This document shows, piece by piece, positions 34,401 to 43,613 of a stretch of 64,000 nt of DNA. Each line of letters opens with the position of its first letter. Position 1 is the first letter of the stretch. Under the pieces are notes generated by a model, which was not told where the DNA came from, made no database searches, and saw nothing but the letters and a program-made list of their open reading frames with translations. The position numbers and the translations under genes were made by a program. This DNA is from Armatimonadota bacterium (GTDB lineage: Bacteria > Armatimonadota > HRBIN16), in NCBI GenBank assembly GCA_026003195.1, contig BPGU01000002.1, positions 186,001-250,000 on the forward strand. The letters run 5' to 3'.

Positions 34401-37085
34401 ATGAAGAGAATCTGCACGCTTTCTCTGTTGCTGCTGATGGCAAGTACTGTACTGGCACAGCAGGATATCTTTCCCTTCGTGGTGCCTTGGGACACCGCCC
34501 CCTCAGGTGTTGCGGATATGAGCGTCTTGCTCCACCGCCCTGCGGGCAAGTTTGGGCATGTGCATGTGGGTTCAGACGGACATCTGTATGTGGGCAACCA
34601 GCGTATCCGTTTTTGGGGCGTCAACATGACCGCTGATGCCTGCTTTCAGCACAAAACCAACGCGCCAAAGGTTGCCCTGCGCCTGGCAAAAGCCGGGGTG
34701 AACGTGGTGCGATTTCACCACATGGACGCACCCTGGGCAAATCCCTCTTTGATCAACTACGCAGCGGGAGGTTCACGCCAACTGAACACGCAGGCGCTGG
34801 ACAATCTGGACTATTTCTTTGCGCAACTGAAGAAAGTGGGGGTGTACGCCAACCTGAATCTGGTGGTACATCGCCTGTTTTCCTCCCGCGACGGGCTGCC
34901 GGCAGAAATAGACAGCGTCACCGACATGAAAGACCAGCATGTGATAGGCTTTTTCTACCAGCCGATGCTGGAACTGCAGAAAGAGTACGCGCGTCTGTTA
35001 CTGACCCACCGAAACCCCTACACCGGACTGACCTACGCTCAAGACCCCGCAGTGGCTTTCGTGGAAATCAACAACGAAAACGGGCTGGTTCACGGTTTCC
35101 TGGGAGGCGTGACCGACCGCATCCCTGCGGTGTTCCAGGCTGACCTGCAACGCCAGTGGAACGAGTGGCTGATTGCCAAATACGGCAACACGCAGAACCT
35201 GCGTCAGGCATGGGGTGAGCGCAGCGAGCCGCTGGGTGGCGAAATGCTGACCAACGGAGATTACACCAATGGTCTGAACGGCTGGATTCTGGAACAGCAC
35301 GCAGGAGCACAGGCTTCTGCTACTCAGTCCACCAGCGCGCCACCGGGATACACACGTTCCGTGCGCATTGAGGTGACCACGCCGGGCACGGAGAGCTGGC
35401 ATGTGCAGTGGACCCAGCCGGGGCTGACGGTAGAGGGCGGACGAATTTACACCCTCTCCTTCTGGGCACGAGCCAATACCAGTCGCAGCATCACTGTTGC
35501 CGTAGCGATGGCGCATGACCCCTGGTGGGCACTGGGTCCCTGGATAGCGGTGCCGTTGACCACCTCCTGGCAGCGATTTGAGTATACCTTCGTGGTCTCG
35601 CAGAATGATACAAACGCCCGCGTGCTTTTCAGCGGAATGGGATTGCAAACAGGCACATACTGGATGACAGGGGTGTCGCTGCGTCCGGGCGGTACTCTGC
35701 GTGTGTTGCCAGAGGGGCAAACGCTGGAGGCGAAAACCGTCGCCAATGTACAGCGCAGCAACTGGGGAGTGACTCCTGAACCTGTTCAGAAAGACTGGTT
35801 GCGTTTCTTGCGGGATACAGAAGAAAGGTACTGGAACAGCCTCTACCGCTACCTGAAGCAGGACATCGGCGTACGTGCGCTGGTCACCGGCACCATTGTC
35901 GGGTGCACCACGCCCAACCTGATGGCGCAGATGGACCTGGTGGATACTCACTCCTACTGGCAACACCCCGAATTTCCGGGTGGAAGCTGGGACAGTCGCA
36001 ACTGGTTCATCCGCAACCTGGCGATGGTGAATGAACGCGGAGGCACACTCACCTGGCTCGCACCAAAGCGCGTGCTCGGCAAACCGCATACACTCAGCGA
36101 ATATAACCACCCCGCCCCGAATACCTACACCAGCGAGGGGCTACTCATCGCAGCGGCGTATGGGTTACTGCAGGATTGGGACGCCATTTACTTTTACACC
36201 TACGCACACCGTCGGGAGAATCTGGACGCTCGCAAGATTACCGGCTTCTTCGATATCGACCAGCATCCCACGCAGTGGATGAGCCTTGTTTCCGCTGGAG
36301 CGATGTTCCTGCGGGGCGATGTCGCACCTGCCCGTCAGCTGGTGACGGTGCCGCTGAGTAGAGAGCAGGAGATAGATGCCCTGCGTAACAGCTGGGCGTG
36401 GCGTCTGGTGGACGGCTCGGATGCAGGGCTGCGCGGAGAGATAGCGCTGAAGCATCGTGTGGCTGTCGTGGTAGAAGGGCAGTCTCCGCCCCCAGGCGCT
36501 CTGCGCCCCGACCAGGTAGATACGTCGGGCAATGTGCTCGTTTCGGATACCGGTCAGTTACGCTGGGATTGGAGCGTCTCCGGCAAAGGCGTGCTGACCA
36601 TCGCTTCCCCTCGCACAAAGGCGGTCATCGGTTTTGGCGGTGGCAGGCAGTTTGACCTGGGCGACGGCGTGCAGATAGAGCCGGGCAATACCCGCCAGAA
36701 CGGGTTCGGGGTGATCACCCTCACCGTGAAGCAGGGGGCGCTCTCCTCGCAGGTGACGCAGAACACGCAACTGCTCATCACCGCCACCGGCTATGTGCAA
36801 AACACCGGTTGGGGCTGGGAGGAACTGGGCGACAACCGCGTGACGGTGCGTGATAACTGGGGCACCGCGCCCACACTGGTAGAGGGCATCCCTGCACGCA
36901 TCACCCTGCCGATGCCTGCCAGCGCGGTGCAGGTGTACGCGCTGAACGGGCGTGGCGCACGCAAGGCGAAACTGCCTGTGAGCAGTGACCCCGCTGGGAG
37001 AGCGGTTATTGAGATTGGAGCGCAGTACCAGACGTTGTGGTACGAAGTGGTCGTCTCCGCGCGACGACCGATTGCGCCGCGATAA
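34401..37085 (+). CDS. Secreted GH5-like glycoside hydrolase with carbohydrate-binding domain
   Basis: 894 residues from ATG 34401 after aaggaggg. Signal peptide about 1-19 (LLMASTVLA). The catalytic barrel starts with YVGNQRIRFWGVNMTADACF and VALRLAKAGVNVVRFHHMDA, and the putative acid/base Glu is in VAFVEINNENGL (about Glu226). A CBM4/9-like domain (about 258-420; LTNGDYTNGLNGW and YTLSFWARANTS) interrupts the barrel, which resumes with DTEERYWNSLYRYLKQDIG. A beta-rich C-terminus follows. Clan GH-A membership is likely; the exact family and substrate (cellulose, mannan or other) cannot be stated. A hairpin terminator separates it from the convergent operon. Confidence 0.8.
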   Translation: MKRICTLSLLLLMASTVLAQQDIFPFVVPWDTAPSGVADMSVLLHRPAGKFGHVHVGSDGHLYVGNQRIRFWGVNMTADACFQHKTNAPKVALRLAKAGVNVVRFHHMDAPWANPSLINYAAGGSRQLNTQALDNLDYFFAQLKKVGVYANLNLVVHRLFSSRDGLPAEIDSVTDMKDQHVIGFFYQPMLELQKEYARLLLTHRNPYTGLTYAQDPAVAFVEINNENGLVHGFLGGVTDRIPAVFQADLQRQWNEWLIAKYGNTQNLRQAWGERSEPLGGEMLTNGDYTNGLNGWILEQHAGAQASATQSTSAPPGYTRSVRIEVTTPGTESWHVQWTQPGLTVEGGRIYTLSFWARANTSRSITVAVAMAHDPWWALGPWIAVPLTTSWQRFEYTFVVSQNDTNARVLFSGMGLQTGTYWMTGVSLRPGGTLRVLPEGQTLEAKTVANVQRSNWGVTPEPVQKDWLRFLRDTEERYWNSLYRYLKQDIGVRALVTGTIVGCTTPNLMAQMDLVDTHSYWQHPEFPGGSWDSRNWFIRNLAMVNERGGTLTWLAPKRVLGKPHTLSEYNHPAPNTYTSEGLLIAAAYGLLQDWDAIYFYTYAHRRENLDARKITGFFDIDQHPTQWMSLVSAGAMFLRGDVAPARQLVTVPLSREQEIDALRNSWAWRLVDGSDAGLRGEIALKHRVAVVVEGQSPPPGALRPDQVDTSGNVLVSDTGQLRWDWSVSGKGVLTIASPRTKAVIGFGGGRQFDLGDGVQIEPGNTRQNGFGVITLTVKQGALSSQVTQNTQLLITATGYVQNTGWGWEELGDNRVTVRDNWGTAPTLVEGIPARITLPMPASAVQVYALNGRGARKAKLPVSSDPAGRAVIEIGAQYQTLWYEVVVSARRPIAPR

Positions 37086-37096
37086 ATCGAAGGGAG

Positions 37097-37123
37097 GAGG
37101 CTTCTGCGGTCCGCAGAAGCCTC
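37097..37123. terminator. Bidirectional hairpin between convergent genes
   Basis: A near-perfect 27-base palindrome: GAGGCTTCTGCGG (37097-37109) with CCGCAGAAGCCTC (37111-37123) around a single T. It lies between the stops of the glycoside hydrolase and the minus-strand FlgT-like gene. Confidence 0.6.
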
Positions 37124-37132
37124 ACCCCTCTC

Positions 37133-38029
37133 TTAATCCACCACAAAAATCACGCGGTAATCGTTCAGAAAGCCCGAGGATTCGTTCGCGGTGAGAAGCA
37201 GGCGGACATCGTTGTCCGACAGCACCGGGTCGCAGCGCCCGGGCGTTTTGGCATAACCTGTCGCCCGCAGAATCAGCGGGTTGGTTCCCGCACGCCGGTT
37301 CGCCTTTGCCTCTTCCAGCGTCTTCGCATATGCCACGATACCCTGCTCAATCACAAAATCCGGGCTGGCGTTGACCGTGCCCCACACCTCACTGCCGTCC
37401 GTACGGCGAATCTTCGGGCTCATCGCAGGGCGGATGCCCAACCCGCGTGTGTCGATGATGACGCTGGTATAGGCGTTACTGGCAACCTGCGGAGGAGCAA
37501 CAGGTTGCGCCACAGGTTTGGTCACCACCGGTAGAGGCGCACTCGGCTCGGAAGACTTCGCCGCCACCTCCGGCAGGATAATCCGGCTGAGCCCCTCCTC
37601 ACCGTACAGACGTACTGCCATCGTCACCTCTACTGCCGGCGCACCGTTGAGCGTTATGGTTCGCTCGTTCACCACCTCTGCACCCTTCACAAAGCCGCGA
37701 ACCTCGGTGCGAATCCGTTCGTTCTGCACCTCGAAGTCTTCCGCATAGGCAGTGGCGTCCACACGCACCCTGTCCGTCACCATCAGCAGGTTCTCCAGAG
37801 CCGTCATGACGGCATAGCGGCGTGCCTTGAGATACGCCTTCGCTTTGTTGGGCTCGTTGGTCGGTATCGCGCCGATGCCCTTGCCGTAGATGACGCCGTA
37901 TTGCCAGTCTATCTTACCTTTATCCCCGATTTTCTCTACCAGACCTACCATCTGGCTCTGCGGCGCCTTGCCCTGCGCCAGCGCCGTCGCGCATACGACA
38001 AGGACGATGCACATAACCCCGTACCTCAT
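37133..38029 (-). CDS. Secreted LPP20/FlgP-like protein with DARGLG C-terminal domain
   Basis: 298 residues; signal peptide about 1-18 (VLVVCATALA). The middle, KAKAYLKARRYAVMTALENL through VRLYGEEGLSRIILPE, has the pattern of LPP20/FlgP lipoproteins, though there is no lipobox. After a Pro-rich linker, the final ~110 residues start YTSVIIDTRGLGIRPAMSPK and end NDYRVIFVVD. They align with the end of the protein at 39190 (IVDARGLGARRSINPVVVDI, ending WRVVILVD) and resemble the C-terminal domain of FlgT. Last gene of the four-gene minus-strand operon. Periplasmic or outer-membrane associated. Confidence 0.75.
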   Translation of the reverse strand: MRYGVMCIVLVVCATALAQGKAPQSQMVGLVEKIGDKGKIDWQYGVIYGKGIGAIPTNEPNKAKAYLKARRYAVMTALENLLMVTDRVRVDATAYAEDFEVQNERIRTEVRGFVKGAEVVNERTITLNGAPAVEVTMAVRLYGEEGLSRIILPEVAAKSSEPSAPLPVVTKPVAQPVAPPQVASNAYTSVIIDTRGLGIRPAMSPKIRRTDGSEVWGTVNASPDFVIEQGIVAYAKTLEEAKANRRAGTNPLILRATGYAKTPGRCDPVLSDNDVRLLLTANESSGFLNDYRVIFVVD

Positions 38030-38102
38030 CTCCGAAAACCTCCTTCGTGTTTTCCTGTCTTTGCGTTCGATTCGTCAGCGCTCGTTCGGCAGTCCCTTGC
38101 CC

Positions 38103-39188
38103 TCATCGTAACGCCAGACGAATCAAGCTGGGCGAATAGCGCAAAAGAACCACTCGCTTACCACCTACCTGCAGGCGCAGCAGCTGCCTGCGGAACAGAG
38201 CGGGCGTCAACCGCACCACAGCATCCACCACCCCATCACCCGCCTCCATGCGCTCACGCTCCACGCTCACCACGCCTCGAACCCCGCGCAGCCTGTCTGA
38301 AAACTGAGAAAGGGTTCGATAGTCCGCTCCACGCACCACCAGCCGCACGCGCAACCCGTTCTGCAGCTGACCGATCCATGCGCTCAGGACCCGCTGCCCC
38401 AGCGCCGCTTTACCCTCTTCCACCAGCTCCCTTCCCAGCGTTTGCAGGGCTTCCCGACGCGCTGCCTCGTTCGAATCGAAACTGAAACCGGTCGCCTCCC
38501 AGCGAAAAGGAGGCACAATCACCGCCCCTGTATCCGCCCACACCACGCGCACCTCGCCGTACGCCTTCTGGGTCGCTACCACTTTGCCCAGCCCATACGG
38601 GGCTTCCTGGTCACCCAGGCGGATCCCTGTTTCCGTGCGCACCGTGCCGGTTATCAGCACCTCTGCGGGGTTGCTTGAACCCTCCGCGACATCGAAGCCC
38701 CGTACCCGTAGAGCGTGTACCAGTGCAGCAGTACTGACCGGCTCAGGCTGCCGTGTATCGGCAGCAAGTAGTTTCACGCCGACGCGGGGACGCTCTAAGG
38801 CGACGTACACCTCCGGTATTTCCCAGAGGTCCTTGACTGCGTCCGCAGTGCTGACTACAGCTCGAATCCGCACTTTGACCAGTCCATTGCGTGTATCCCA
38901 CTCCGGCTCGCCCAGCAACTCCCACCGTTTGACGTAGCCCTGACTGCGGGTGCGTATCGTTTCCCAGACGACCTCGAAGTTCTGTGCCACAGCCTCCGAG
39001 TCTACCAGCACACCCAGCGCCTGCTCTACCGCGTTGCGCTTGGCATCCAGCACTGCCTCCTCTATCGCTGCAGCGCGGTCGCTGCCGATTGCTGCCATGC
39101 CGGAGGCGATGATTTCTACCTCGGATTGCGCTCCTGCAAAGGCAGTGCCAGCCAGCGCAAGGGCAAGTATAGCCATGAGCGAGCGCAT
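38103..39188 (-). CDS. Secreted FlgT-N/LPP20-like protein
   Basis: 361 residues from ATG 39188; the stop of the preceding gene lies 2 bases from its start, so it is tightly coupled. Signal peptide about 1-19 (ALALAGTAFAGA). The segment SEVEIIASGMAAIGSDRAAA, EEAVLDAKRNAVEQALGVLV and TRSQGYVKRWELLGEPEW matches the N-terminal domain of FlgT and related LPP20-like proteins. A nucleotide-free alpha/beta region follows (KLLAADTRQPEPVSTAAL ... VRGFDVAEGSSNPAEVLITG). Probably periplasmic, acting together with the FlgO-like and DARGLG-domain proteins beside it. Confidence 0.75.
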   Translation of the reverse strand: MRSLMAILALALAGTAFAGAQSEVEIIASGMAAIGSDRAAAIEEAVLDAKRNAVEQALGVLVDSEAVAQNFEVVWETIRTRSQGYVKRWELLGEPEWDTRNGLVKVRIRAVVSTADAVKDLWEIPEVYVALERPRVGVKLLAADTRQPEPVSTAALVHALRVRGFDVAEGSSNPAEVLITGTVRTETGIRLGDQEAPYGLGKVVATQKAYGEVRVVWADTGAVIVPPFRWEATGFSFDSNEAARREALQTLGRELVEEGKAALGQRVLSAWIGQLQNGLRVRLVVRGADYRTLSQFSDRLRGVRGVVSVERERMEAGDGVVDAVVRLTPALFRRQLLRLQVGGKRVVLLRYSPSLIRLALR

Positions 39189-39189
39189 T

Positions 39190-40488
39190 TTAGTCCACCA
39201 GAATGACCACTCGCCAGAATCTGAGAAAGTCACTTTGCTTTGCGGCTTCCCGAACACGTTCGGCGTCCTCAGTGGTGATGACCACATTATCTTTGCCGAC
39301 ACCTTTCACGCCTATCGCGCGAACATATACCGGGTTCTCGCCCGCTCGTTGGCTTTGATCCTCCGTTTTCACGAAATCTACGATGCCATATTGCTGGATG
39401 TATTCCATTGGCGGCAATTTGTTCACGTCCGGGTAAATCTTGTTCCCCTGGATATCTACCACCACCGGATTGATACTGCGCCGCGCCCCTAATCCCCTGG
39501 CATCCACTATCAGCCCTGTCCACTGATTAAAAGTTACCCGCACGGTCGGGGGTGGTGGAACTAAACGGGTCAGGAGCCACGCCAGCTGTCGACGCGTCAG
39601 CACTTGATGCTGTAAGGTTTCCTCAATACTATGGATGTAACCCGGTTGCAGCGCCTGATAGACATACGGACGTGCCCAGGGTGGAAGACGCGCGAGTGCG
39701 CCTTCTGCGTAAGGCTGCTCGACAAACTGTTCGGGGGGAAGAGCCATTCGGGTCAGCGCGACCACGGCGCGCAGCGCGTTCATCAGGTCGCCGGGGCGCG
39801 AGGTATCTACCTCCAGCTTGCCCTCCCATTTTCGTGCGGTGGCAAGACGGGAGAGCACCCGTGCAAAATCGCCCACTGTCACCGGCTTATCCGGCAAGAA
39901 GTAGCCGTCCGGCGTCCCCAGCATCCAGCCCTGCTGCACTACATACAGTATCTCCGGGTCATCTTTCGCATCCACTATCCGCACGTTCTCAGACGGAGGT
40001 TTATCGTCATTGGGTTCCACGGAAGCCAGCTCCTGCCCCGTCAACCGCAGGTGCAGACGGTTTGCCAGATCGCCGAGCAGAGCATGCAGGTTGTTGATCT
40101 TGCCCCGCACGTTTTCCGCCCCTCCTGCCATCACCTTGCCGGTGCGGACATCCACTACCCTCGCGTTGATGACTATCTGGTCGCCGTGCGTGTAGAAACT
40201 GCCCACAATAATCGCGTCGGCGCCGACCAGTTTGCCCACCCTTCGGGCTTGAGCGGGTTCCGTCAAACCGGTGCTCTGGAGACGCAGCTCCCGCAACGCC
40301 TGACCGAGCTGTGCACGCTCCACCAACGTGATACGCTCCGATTTCGCTAAATCCGTGCCCAGAGTCTCCGCGATCGCCTGCCCAATCTCCACCGGCTTAC
40401 CTGCAAAGTCGCTGACTGCGATGACCTCCCCCGCAGCATGGACCATCCCGGCACAGAGCAGGAGACCTAGCAGCCATAGCCGCCACAT
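39190..40488 (-). CDS. FlgO/CsgG-like protein with SLH-like segment and DARGLG C-terminal domain
   Basis: 432 residues; signal peptide about 1-18. The FlgO/CsgG-like domain spans about 20-155 (GTDLAKSERITLVERAQLGQ, LVGADAIIVGSFYTHGDQ, VINARVVDVRTGKVMAGG). The middle has SLH-like helices and turns (GTPDGYFLPDKPVTVGDFAR, VLTRRQLAWLLTRL). The end is a domain shared with the protein at 37133 (LIVDARGLGARRSINPVVVD ... FLRFWRVVILVD). It combines in one chain three modules that occur separately elsewhere in the operon. Likely outer-membrane or peptidoglycan-associated. Confidence 0.78.
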   Translation of the reverse strand: MWRLWLLGLLLCAGMVHAAGEVIAVSDFAGKPVEIGQAIAETLGTDLAKSERITLVERAQLGQALRELRLQSTGLTEPAQARRVGKLVGADAIIVGSFYTHGDQIVINARVVDVRTGKVMAGGAENVRGKINNLHALLGDLANRLHLRLTGQELASVEPNDDKPPSENVRIVDAKDDPEILYVVQQGWMLGTPDGYFLPDKPVTVGDFARVLSRLATARKWEGKLEVDTSRPGDLMNALRAVVALTRMALPPEQFVEQPYAEGALARLPPWARPYVYQALQPGYIHSIEETLQHQVLTRRQLAWLLTRLVPPPPTVRVTFNQWTGLIVDARGLGARRSINPVVVDIQGNKIYPDVNKLPPMEYIQQYGIVDFVKTEDQSQRAGENPVYVRAIGVKGVGKDNVVITTEDAERVREAAKQSDFLRFWRVVILVD

Positions 40489-40517
40489 AACACATCCTCC
40501 TTTCTAGTCTAGGTTTA

Positions 40518-41516
40518 TCATGCCCCCGCAGTTACAGACGGTACTGCCACAGCAGGCGTTATCTTGTGCTGTAGTTGCTCTTCCGCCATCTTCAGCAGCA
40601 ACGCAAACTGGGCGCGGGTGAGGGGCTTACGCGGCGTATTGCCCAGCCATGCCACTGCCCACTCGGGTACGTCCAGGAAATAGGTGGGTTTGTTGCCTGT
40701 AACCAGCGCACCCAGAATACGTGCTGCATCCATTCGGCTAATATGGTTATCGCCGTCACCCGAGGGGAAGTAGCGTGTATCGTCCCTGTGGTAACGCCGG
40801 GCAAGGCGGCGCAGGGTTTCGTAGAAGTAACGTTCCGTTACAAGCTCGTACGGACGGAACGAGCCATCGGCAAACAGCCTCATCCAGCCCCTCGCCAGCG
40901 CACGGGCAATCGCCGCGCTTTCCGGCAGGTTTTCCCAATCGGGTGCAGGCATCGACGGGGTACTGCGCAGGACAAGGTTCGTATCGGGGGAGGTCTCACC
41001 TGTAGGGGAAACCGCAGGGGGCACAGCGCAACCGGGCAGGCTTTCCCCGGTCAGCTGATAGTGCAGACGATTCGCCAGCTCGTGCGCCAGCGCGAAAAGC
41101 TCGTCGCTCCAGCCCTCCACGTTCACCGCTGCGCCGGCATACAGCGCGCCGGTGCGCACATCCAGCACTCGGGCGTTCAGAATCAGCCTCTGCTCGTTGA
41201 CGCTGAGGCTACCGATCACGACGTGGGTTGCCCCGATGATTTTGCCCGCTCGCGCCATCTCGCCGTTTTCGGTGAGCCCCGTCCTCTGCAAGCGCAGTTC
41301 ACTGAATACCTGCCTCAGCTGCGCCCTTTCCACCAGAGTGATCTTGCGCGACTTGGCAAGGTCGGTCAGAACAATCTCAGTCGCCGCCTGACAGAGAGCA
41401 GAACTGTCACCGACGAAATCGGAGACCGCAAGCACCAGGGGAGTTTGCTCATCCCTCGCCGGGGCGACCAGCGCCGCGATAACAAACAAAACAATGCACG
41501 ATAGCCTGCGAACCAT
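40518..41516 (-). CDS. FlgO/CsgG-like protein with SLH-like segment
   Basis: 332 residues; signal peptide about 1-20 (VLFVIAALVAPA). The FlgO-like domain has VLTDLAKSRKITLVERAQLR, IIGATHVVIGSLSVNEQR and ILNARVLDVRTGALYAGAA, nearly parallel to the neighbour at 39190. A Pro/Ser linker and an SLH-like region with RMDAARILGALVTGNKP and KPLTRAQFALLLKMAEEQL follow. It lacks the DARGLG domain. First gene of the operon, directly after a strong promoter. FlgO in Vibrio is an outer-membrane protein at the flagellar base; no flagellar genes are seen here, so the function is probably different. Confidence 0.78.
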   Translation of the reverse strand: MVRRLSCIVLFVIAALVAPARDEQTPLVLAVSDFVGDSSALCQAATEIVLTDLAKSRKITLVERAQLRQVFSELRLQRTGLTENGEMARAGKIIGATHVVIGSLSVNEQRLILNARVLDVRTGALYAGAAVNVEGWSDELFALAHELANRLHYQLTGESLPGCAVPPAVSPTGETSPDTNLVLRSTPSMPAPDWENLPESAAIARALARGWMRLFADGSFRPYELVTERYFYETLRRLARRYHRDDTRYFPSGDGDNHISRMDAARILGALVTGNKPTYFLDVPEWAVAWLGNTPRKPLTRAQFALLLKMAEEQLQHKITPAVAVPSVTAGA

Positions 41517-41546
41517 CGTTCACACCTCCCCTCCCGGGATGAATCA

Positions 41547-41575
41547 GTTATACACCGCCAAGCGGAGGTTGTCAA
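41547..41575 (-). promoter_or_regulatory. Promoter of the FlgO/FlgP/FlgT-like operon
   Basis: On the minus strand, TTGACA (41570-41575) and TATAAC (41547-41552) are 17 bases apart, one mismatch from consensus. Transcription would start near 41540, about 24 bases before the ATG at 41516. Confidence 0.75.
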
Positions 41576-41719
41576 CCCCCGCCGAACACAGCATGGTGAC
41601 AGGAGCAGACTCATACGGGCATAAAGGTGCACCATCCCTTCTTCTCCGGAAAGGAACACCCCCCAGCGACGTCAAAAAGTGTATTGTCTTAATGCTCGAA
41701 GGAACACAGGAGGTTACCG

Positions 41720-42925
41720 ATGAACGCCCAGGATTTACTCGCTACCGCTGACAGTCGCATCGAGAAGGTTCGTAAGGCGGATGTCACCGTGAAAGTGGTG
41801 AATAAACAAGGGAAGCCGATAGAGGGCGCACAGGTGGAAGTCCAGCAGACACGCCATGCTTTTTTGTTCGGCTGCAATATCTTCCCCCTGTTCAACTACC
41901 AGGGCGAACAGCACGAAAAGTACGGGAGTCAGTTCGCCGCCCTGCTGAACTACGCGACGCTGGCTTTCTACTGGGGCGCCTATGAACCGGAGCGCGGTCG
42001 CAAAGGGCGCGACTTGCAGGAGCGCATCGCTCGCTGGTGCCAGCAGCGAGGCATTATCACCAAGGGACATCCTTTAGTCTGGCATGAGGTCTTTCCCCAA
42101 TGGGCACCCAACGAAGTGGACGCGGTGAAGCCGCTCTTGCGAGACCGTGTGAAGGAGATTATTTCCCAGTTCAAAGGGCTGATAGACCGCTGGGATGTGG
42201 TGAACGAGGCTACCGTCTCCGAGAGATTCAACAACGGTGTGGGCAACTGGGTGAAACGCGATGGCGCGGCTGCGATGGTGACAGAGTGTCTGCAATGGGC
42301 ACGCGAGGCTCACCCGAAAGCCATCCTGCTCTACAACGACTTTAACATCAGTCCTGCCTTCGAGCAGCTGGTGGAGGAGCTCATACGACGCAAGGCTCCT
42401 TTCGACGCTATCGGCATCCAGTCCCACATGCACGGGGGCGAGTGGCCGCTGGAGAGAGCGTGGCAGGTGTGCGAAACCTATTCGCGCTTCGGCAAACCGC
42501 TGCACTTCACCGAAGCCACCGTGCTGTCCGGCGAACATGGTTTCAATCGCCCGCGCCCCTGGCCCACCACCCCAGAGGGTGAAGCACGTCAGGCGGACTA
42601 CGTGGAGAAGTTCTATACTATTCTCTTCTCGCATCCAGCCGTAGAAGCCATCACCTGGTGGGATTTCATGGACGGCGGGTGGATGGGGGCGCCTGCGGGG
42701 CTGGTTCGCGCCGACCTCAGCCCGAAACCCGTGTACCACCGCCTGATGCGACTGATTAAGGGCAAATGGTGGACGCAGGATACATTGCGCACTAACACGC
42801 GCGGGGAGGCGAAAATGCGCGGCTTTCTGGGCGATTACCGCGTGACCGTCAACTCACCCGCCGGCAAACGCACGCAGCAGTTTACCCTCCAGCGCGGCAA
42901 GAACGAGTGGGTGATCAAGCTGTAA
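41720..42925 (+). CDS. GH10 endo-1,4-beta-xylanase, no signal peptide
   Basis: 401 residues. A short N-terminal beta segment (VTVKVVNKQGKPIEGAQVEV) is followed by the GH10 barrel: GCNIFPLFNY, TLAFYWGAYEPERGR, GHPLVWHEVFPQW, the acid/base Glu163 in RWDVVNEATVSERF and the nucleophile Glu265 in LHFTEATVLSGEHG. Aromatic subsite residues are seen in ITWWDFMDGGWMGAP. A beta-sandwich tail ends the chain. It hydrolyses xylan or xylo-oligosaccharides. There is no signal peptide, so it is either cytoplasmic, acting on imported oligosaccharides, or exported by another route. ATG 41720 follows caggagg. Confidence 0.9.
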   Translation: MNAQDLLATADSRIEKVRKADVTVKVVNKQGKPIEGAQVEVQQTRHAFLFGCNIFPLFNYQGEQHEKYGSQFAALLNYATLAFYWGAYEPERGRKGRDLQERIARWCQQRGIITKGHPLVWHEVFPQWAPNEVDAVKPLLRDRVKEIISQFKGLIDRWDVVNEATVSERFNNGVGNWVKRDGAAAMVTECLQWAREAHPKAILLYNDFNISPAFEQLVEELIRRKAPFDAIGIQSHMHGGEWPLERAWQVCETYSRFGKPLHFTEATVLSGEHGFNRPRPWPTTPEGEARQADYVEKFYTILFSHPAVEAITWWDFMDGGWMGAPAGLVRADLSPKPVYHRLMRLIKGKWWTQDTLRTNTRGEAKMRGFLGDYRVTVNSPAGKRTQQFTLQRGKNEWVIKL

Positions 42926-42934
42926 ACCGTGGTA

Positions 42935-42959
42935 CAGGGGCACGCAGAGCGTGCCCCTG
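42935..42959. terminator. Bidirectional hairpin
   Basis: An 11-bp perfect stem (CAGGGGCACGC 42935-42945 with GCGTGCCCCTG 42949-42959) and a 3-base loop between the convergent xylanase and gmhA-like genes. Its GGGGCACGC arm resembles the hairpins of the repeat at 48713-48853. Confidence 0.55.
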
Positions 42960-42987
42960 CCGCAACCATGCTCAGAATGAGCACTAC

Positions 42988-43560
42988 TCACACCCTTCCG
43001 GCAATTCGCTCGCGCATTCCCGAGAAGAACAGATGCACGAGAATCATGTGCACATCCTCAATCTGCTGCATATTCTCGCAGGGCACGATGATACTCTCGT
43101 GCGCGATCGCAGCGAGCTTCCCACCCCGGTAGCCCGTCAGCCCGATAGTATACGCCCCCTGCTCTTTCGCTGCCTCTACCGCTCGCAGCACATTGGGCGA
43201 ATTGCCGCTGCCGCTGATCGCGATCAGCACATCGTCCTTGCCCAACCAGGTACGCACCTGTGGTGCGAACACGTTGGTGTAGTCGGTGTCGTTCGCCCAG
43301 GCGGTAATGATGGAGATGCTGTCGGTTAGAGCCAGGCAACGGAAAGGCTTTCCAAACAGGTCATACAGGCACTTCTGGAAGTCGTTCGCAATGTGTGAGG
43401 CAGTGGAGGCGCTTCCTCCGTTACCCACCAGCGCAAGCGTGCCTCCCCGCTGGTACAGGTCTACCAGGCGCAGCACGATGTTTTCCACCTGCTCAACGGG
43501 AACCTGTGCCACCAGATGCTGCACCGTGTCCAGATACCCGGTCAGATACGCCTTCAACAT
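42988..43560 (-). CDS. gmhA: SIS-domain phosphosugar isomerase (GmhA/DiaA-like)
   Basis: 190 residues from ATG 43560, preceded by cggaggagacac. The SIS fold is shown by LALVGNGGSASTASHIANDF, WANDTDYTNVF and DVLIAISGSGNSPNVLRAVE. GmhA converts sedoheptulose 7-phosphate to D-glycero-D-manno-heptose 7-phosphate for LPS; the SASTASHIANDFQK stretch matches the usual SAADAQHIAAEL region of this family. A DiaA-like regulator is a possible alternative. A minus-strand TATAAT lies at 43588-43593 with a poor -35. Confidence 0.85.
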   Translation of the reverse strand: MLKAYLTGYLDTVQHLVAQVPVEQVENIVLRLVDLYQRGGTLALVGNGGSASTASHIANDFQKCLYDLFGKPFRCLALTDSISIITAWANDTDYTNVFAPQVRTWLGKDDVLIAISGSGNSPNVLRAVEAAKEQGAYTIGLTGYRGGKLAAIAHESIIVPCENMQQIEDVHMILVHLFFSGMRERIAGRV

Positions 43561-43613
43561 GTGTCTCCTCCGCTCGAATCTATCGCCATTATACCTTACC
43601 AGCACGGCGAATG

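Noticed and set aside
42929-43132. Small plus-strand frames after the xylanase
   Set aside because: They cross a hairpin and are antisense to the SIS-domain gene; no motif.
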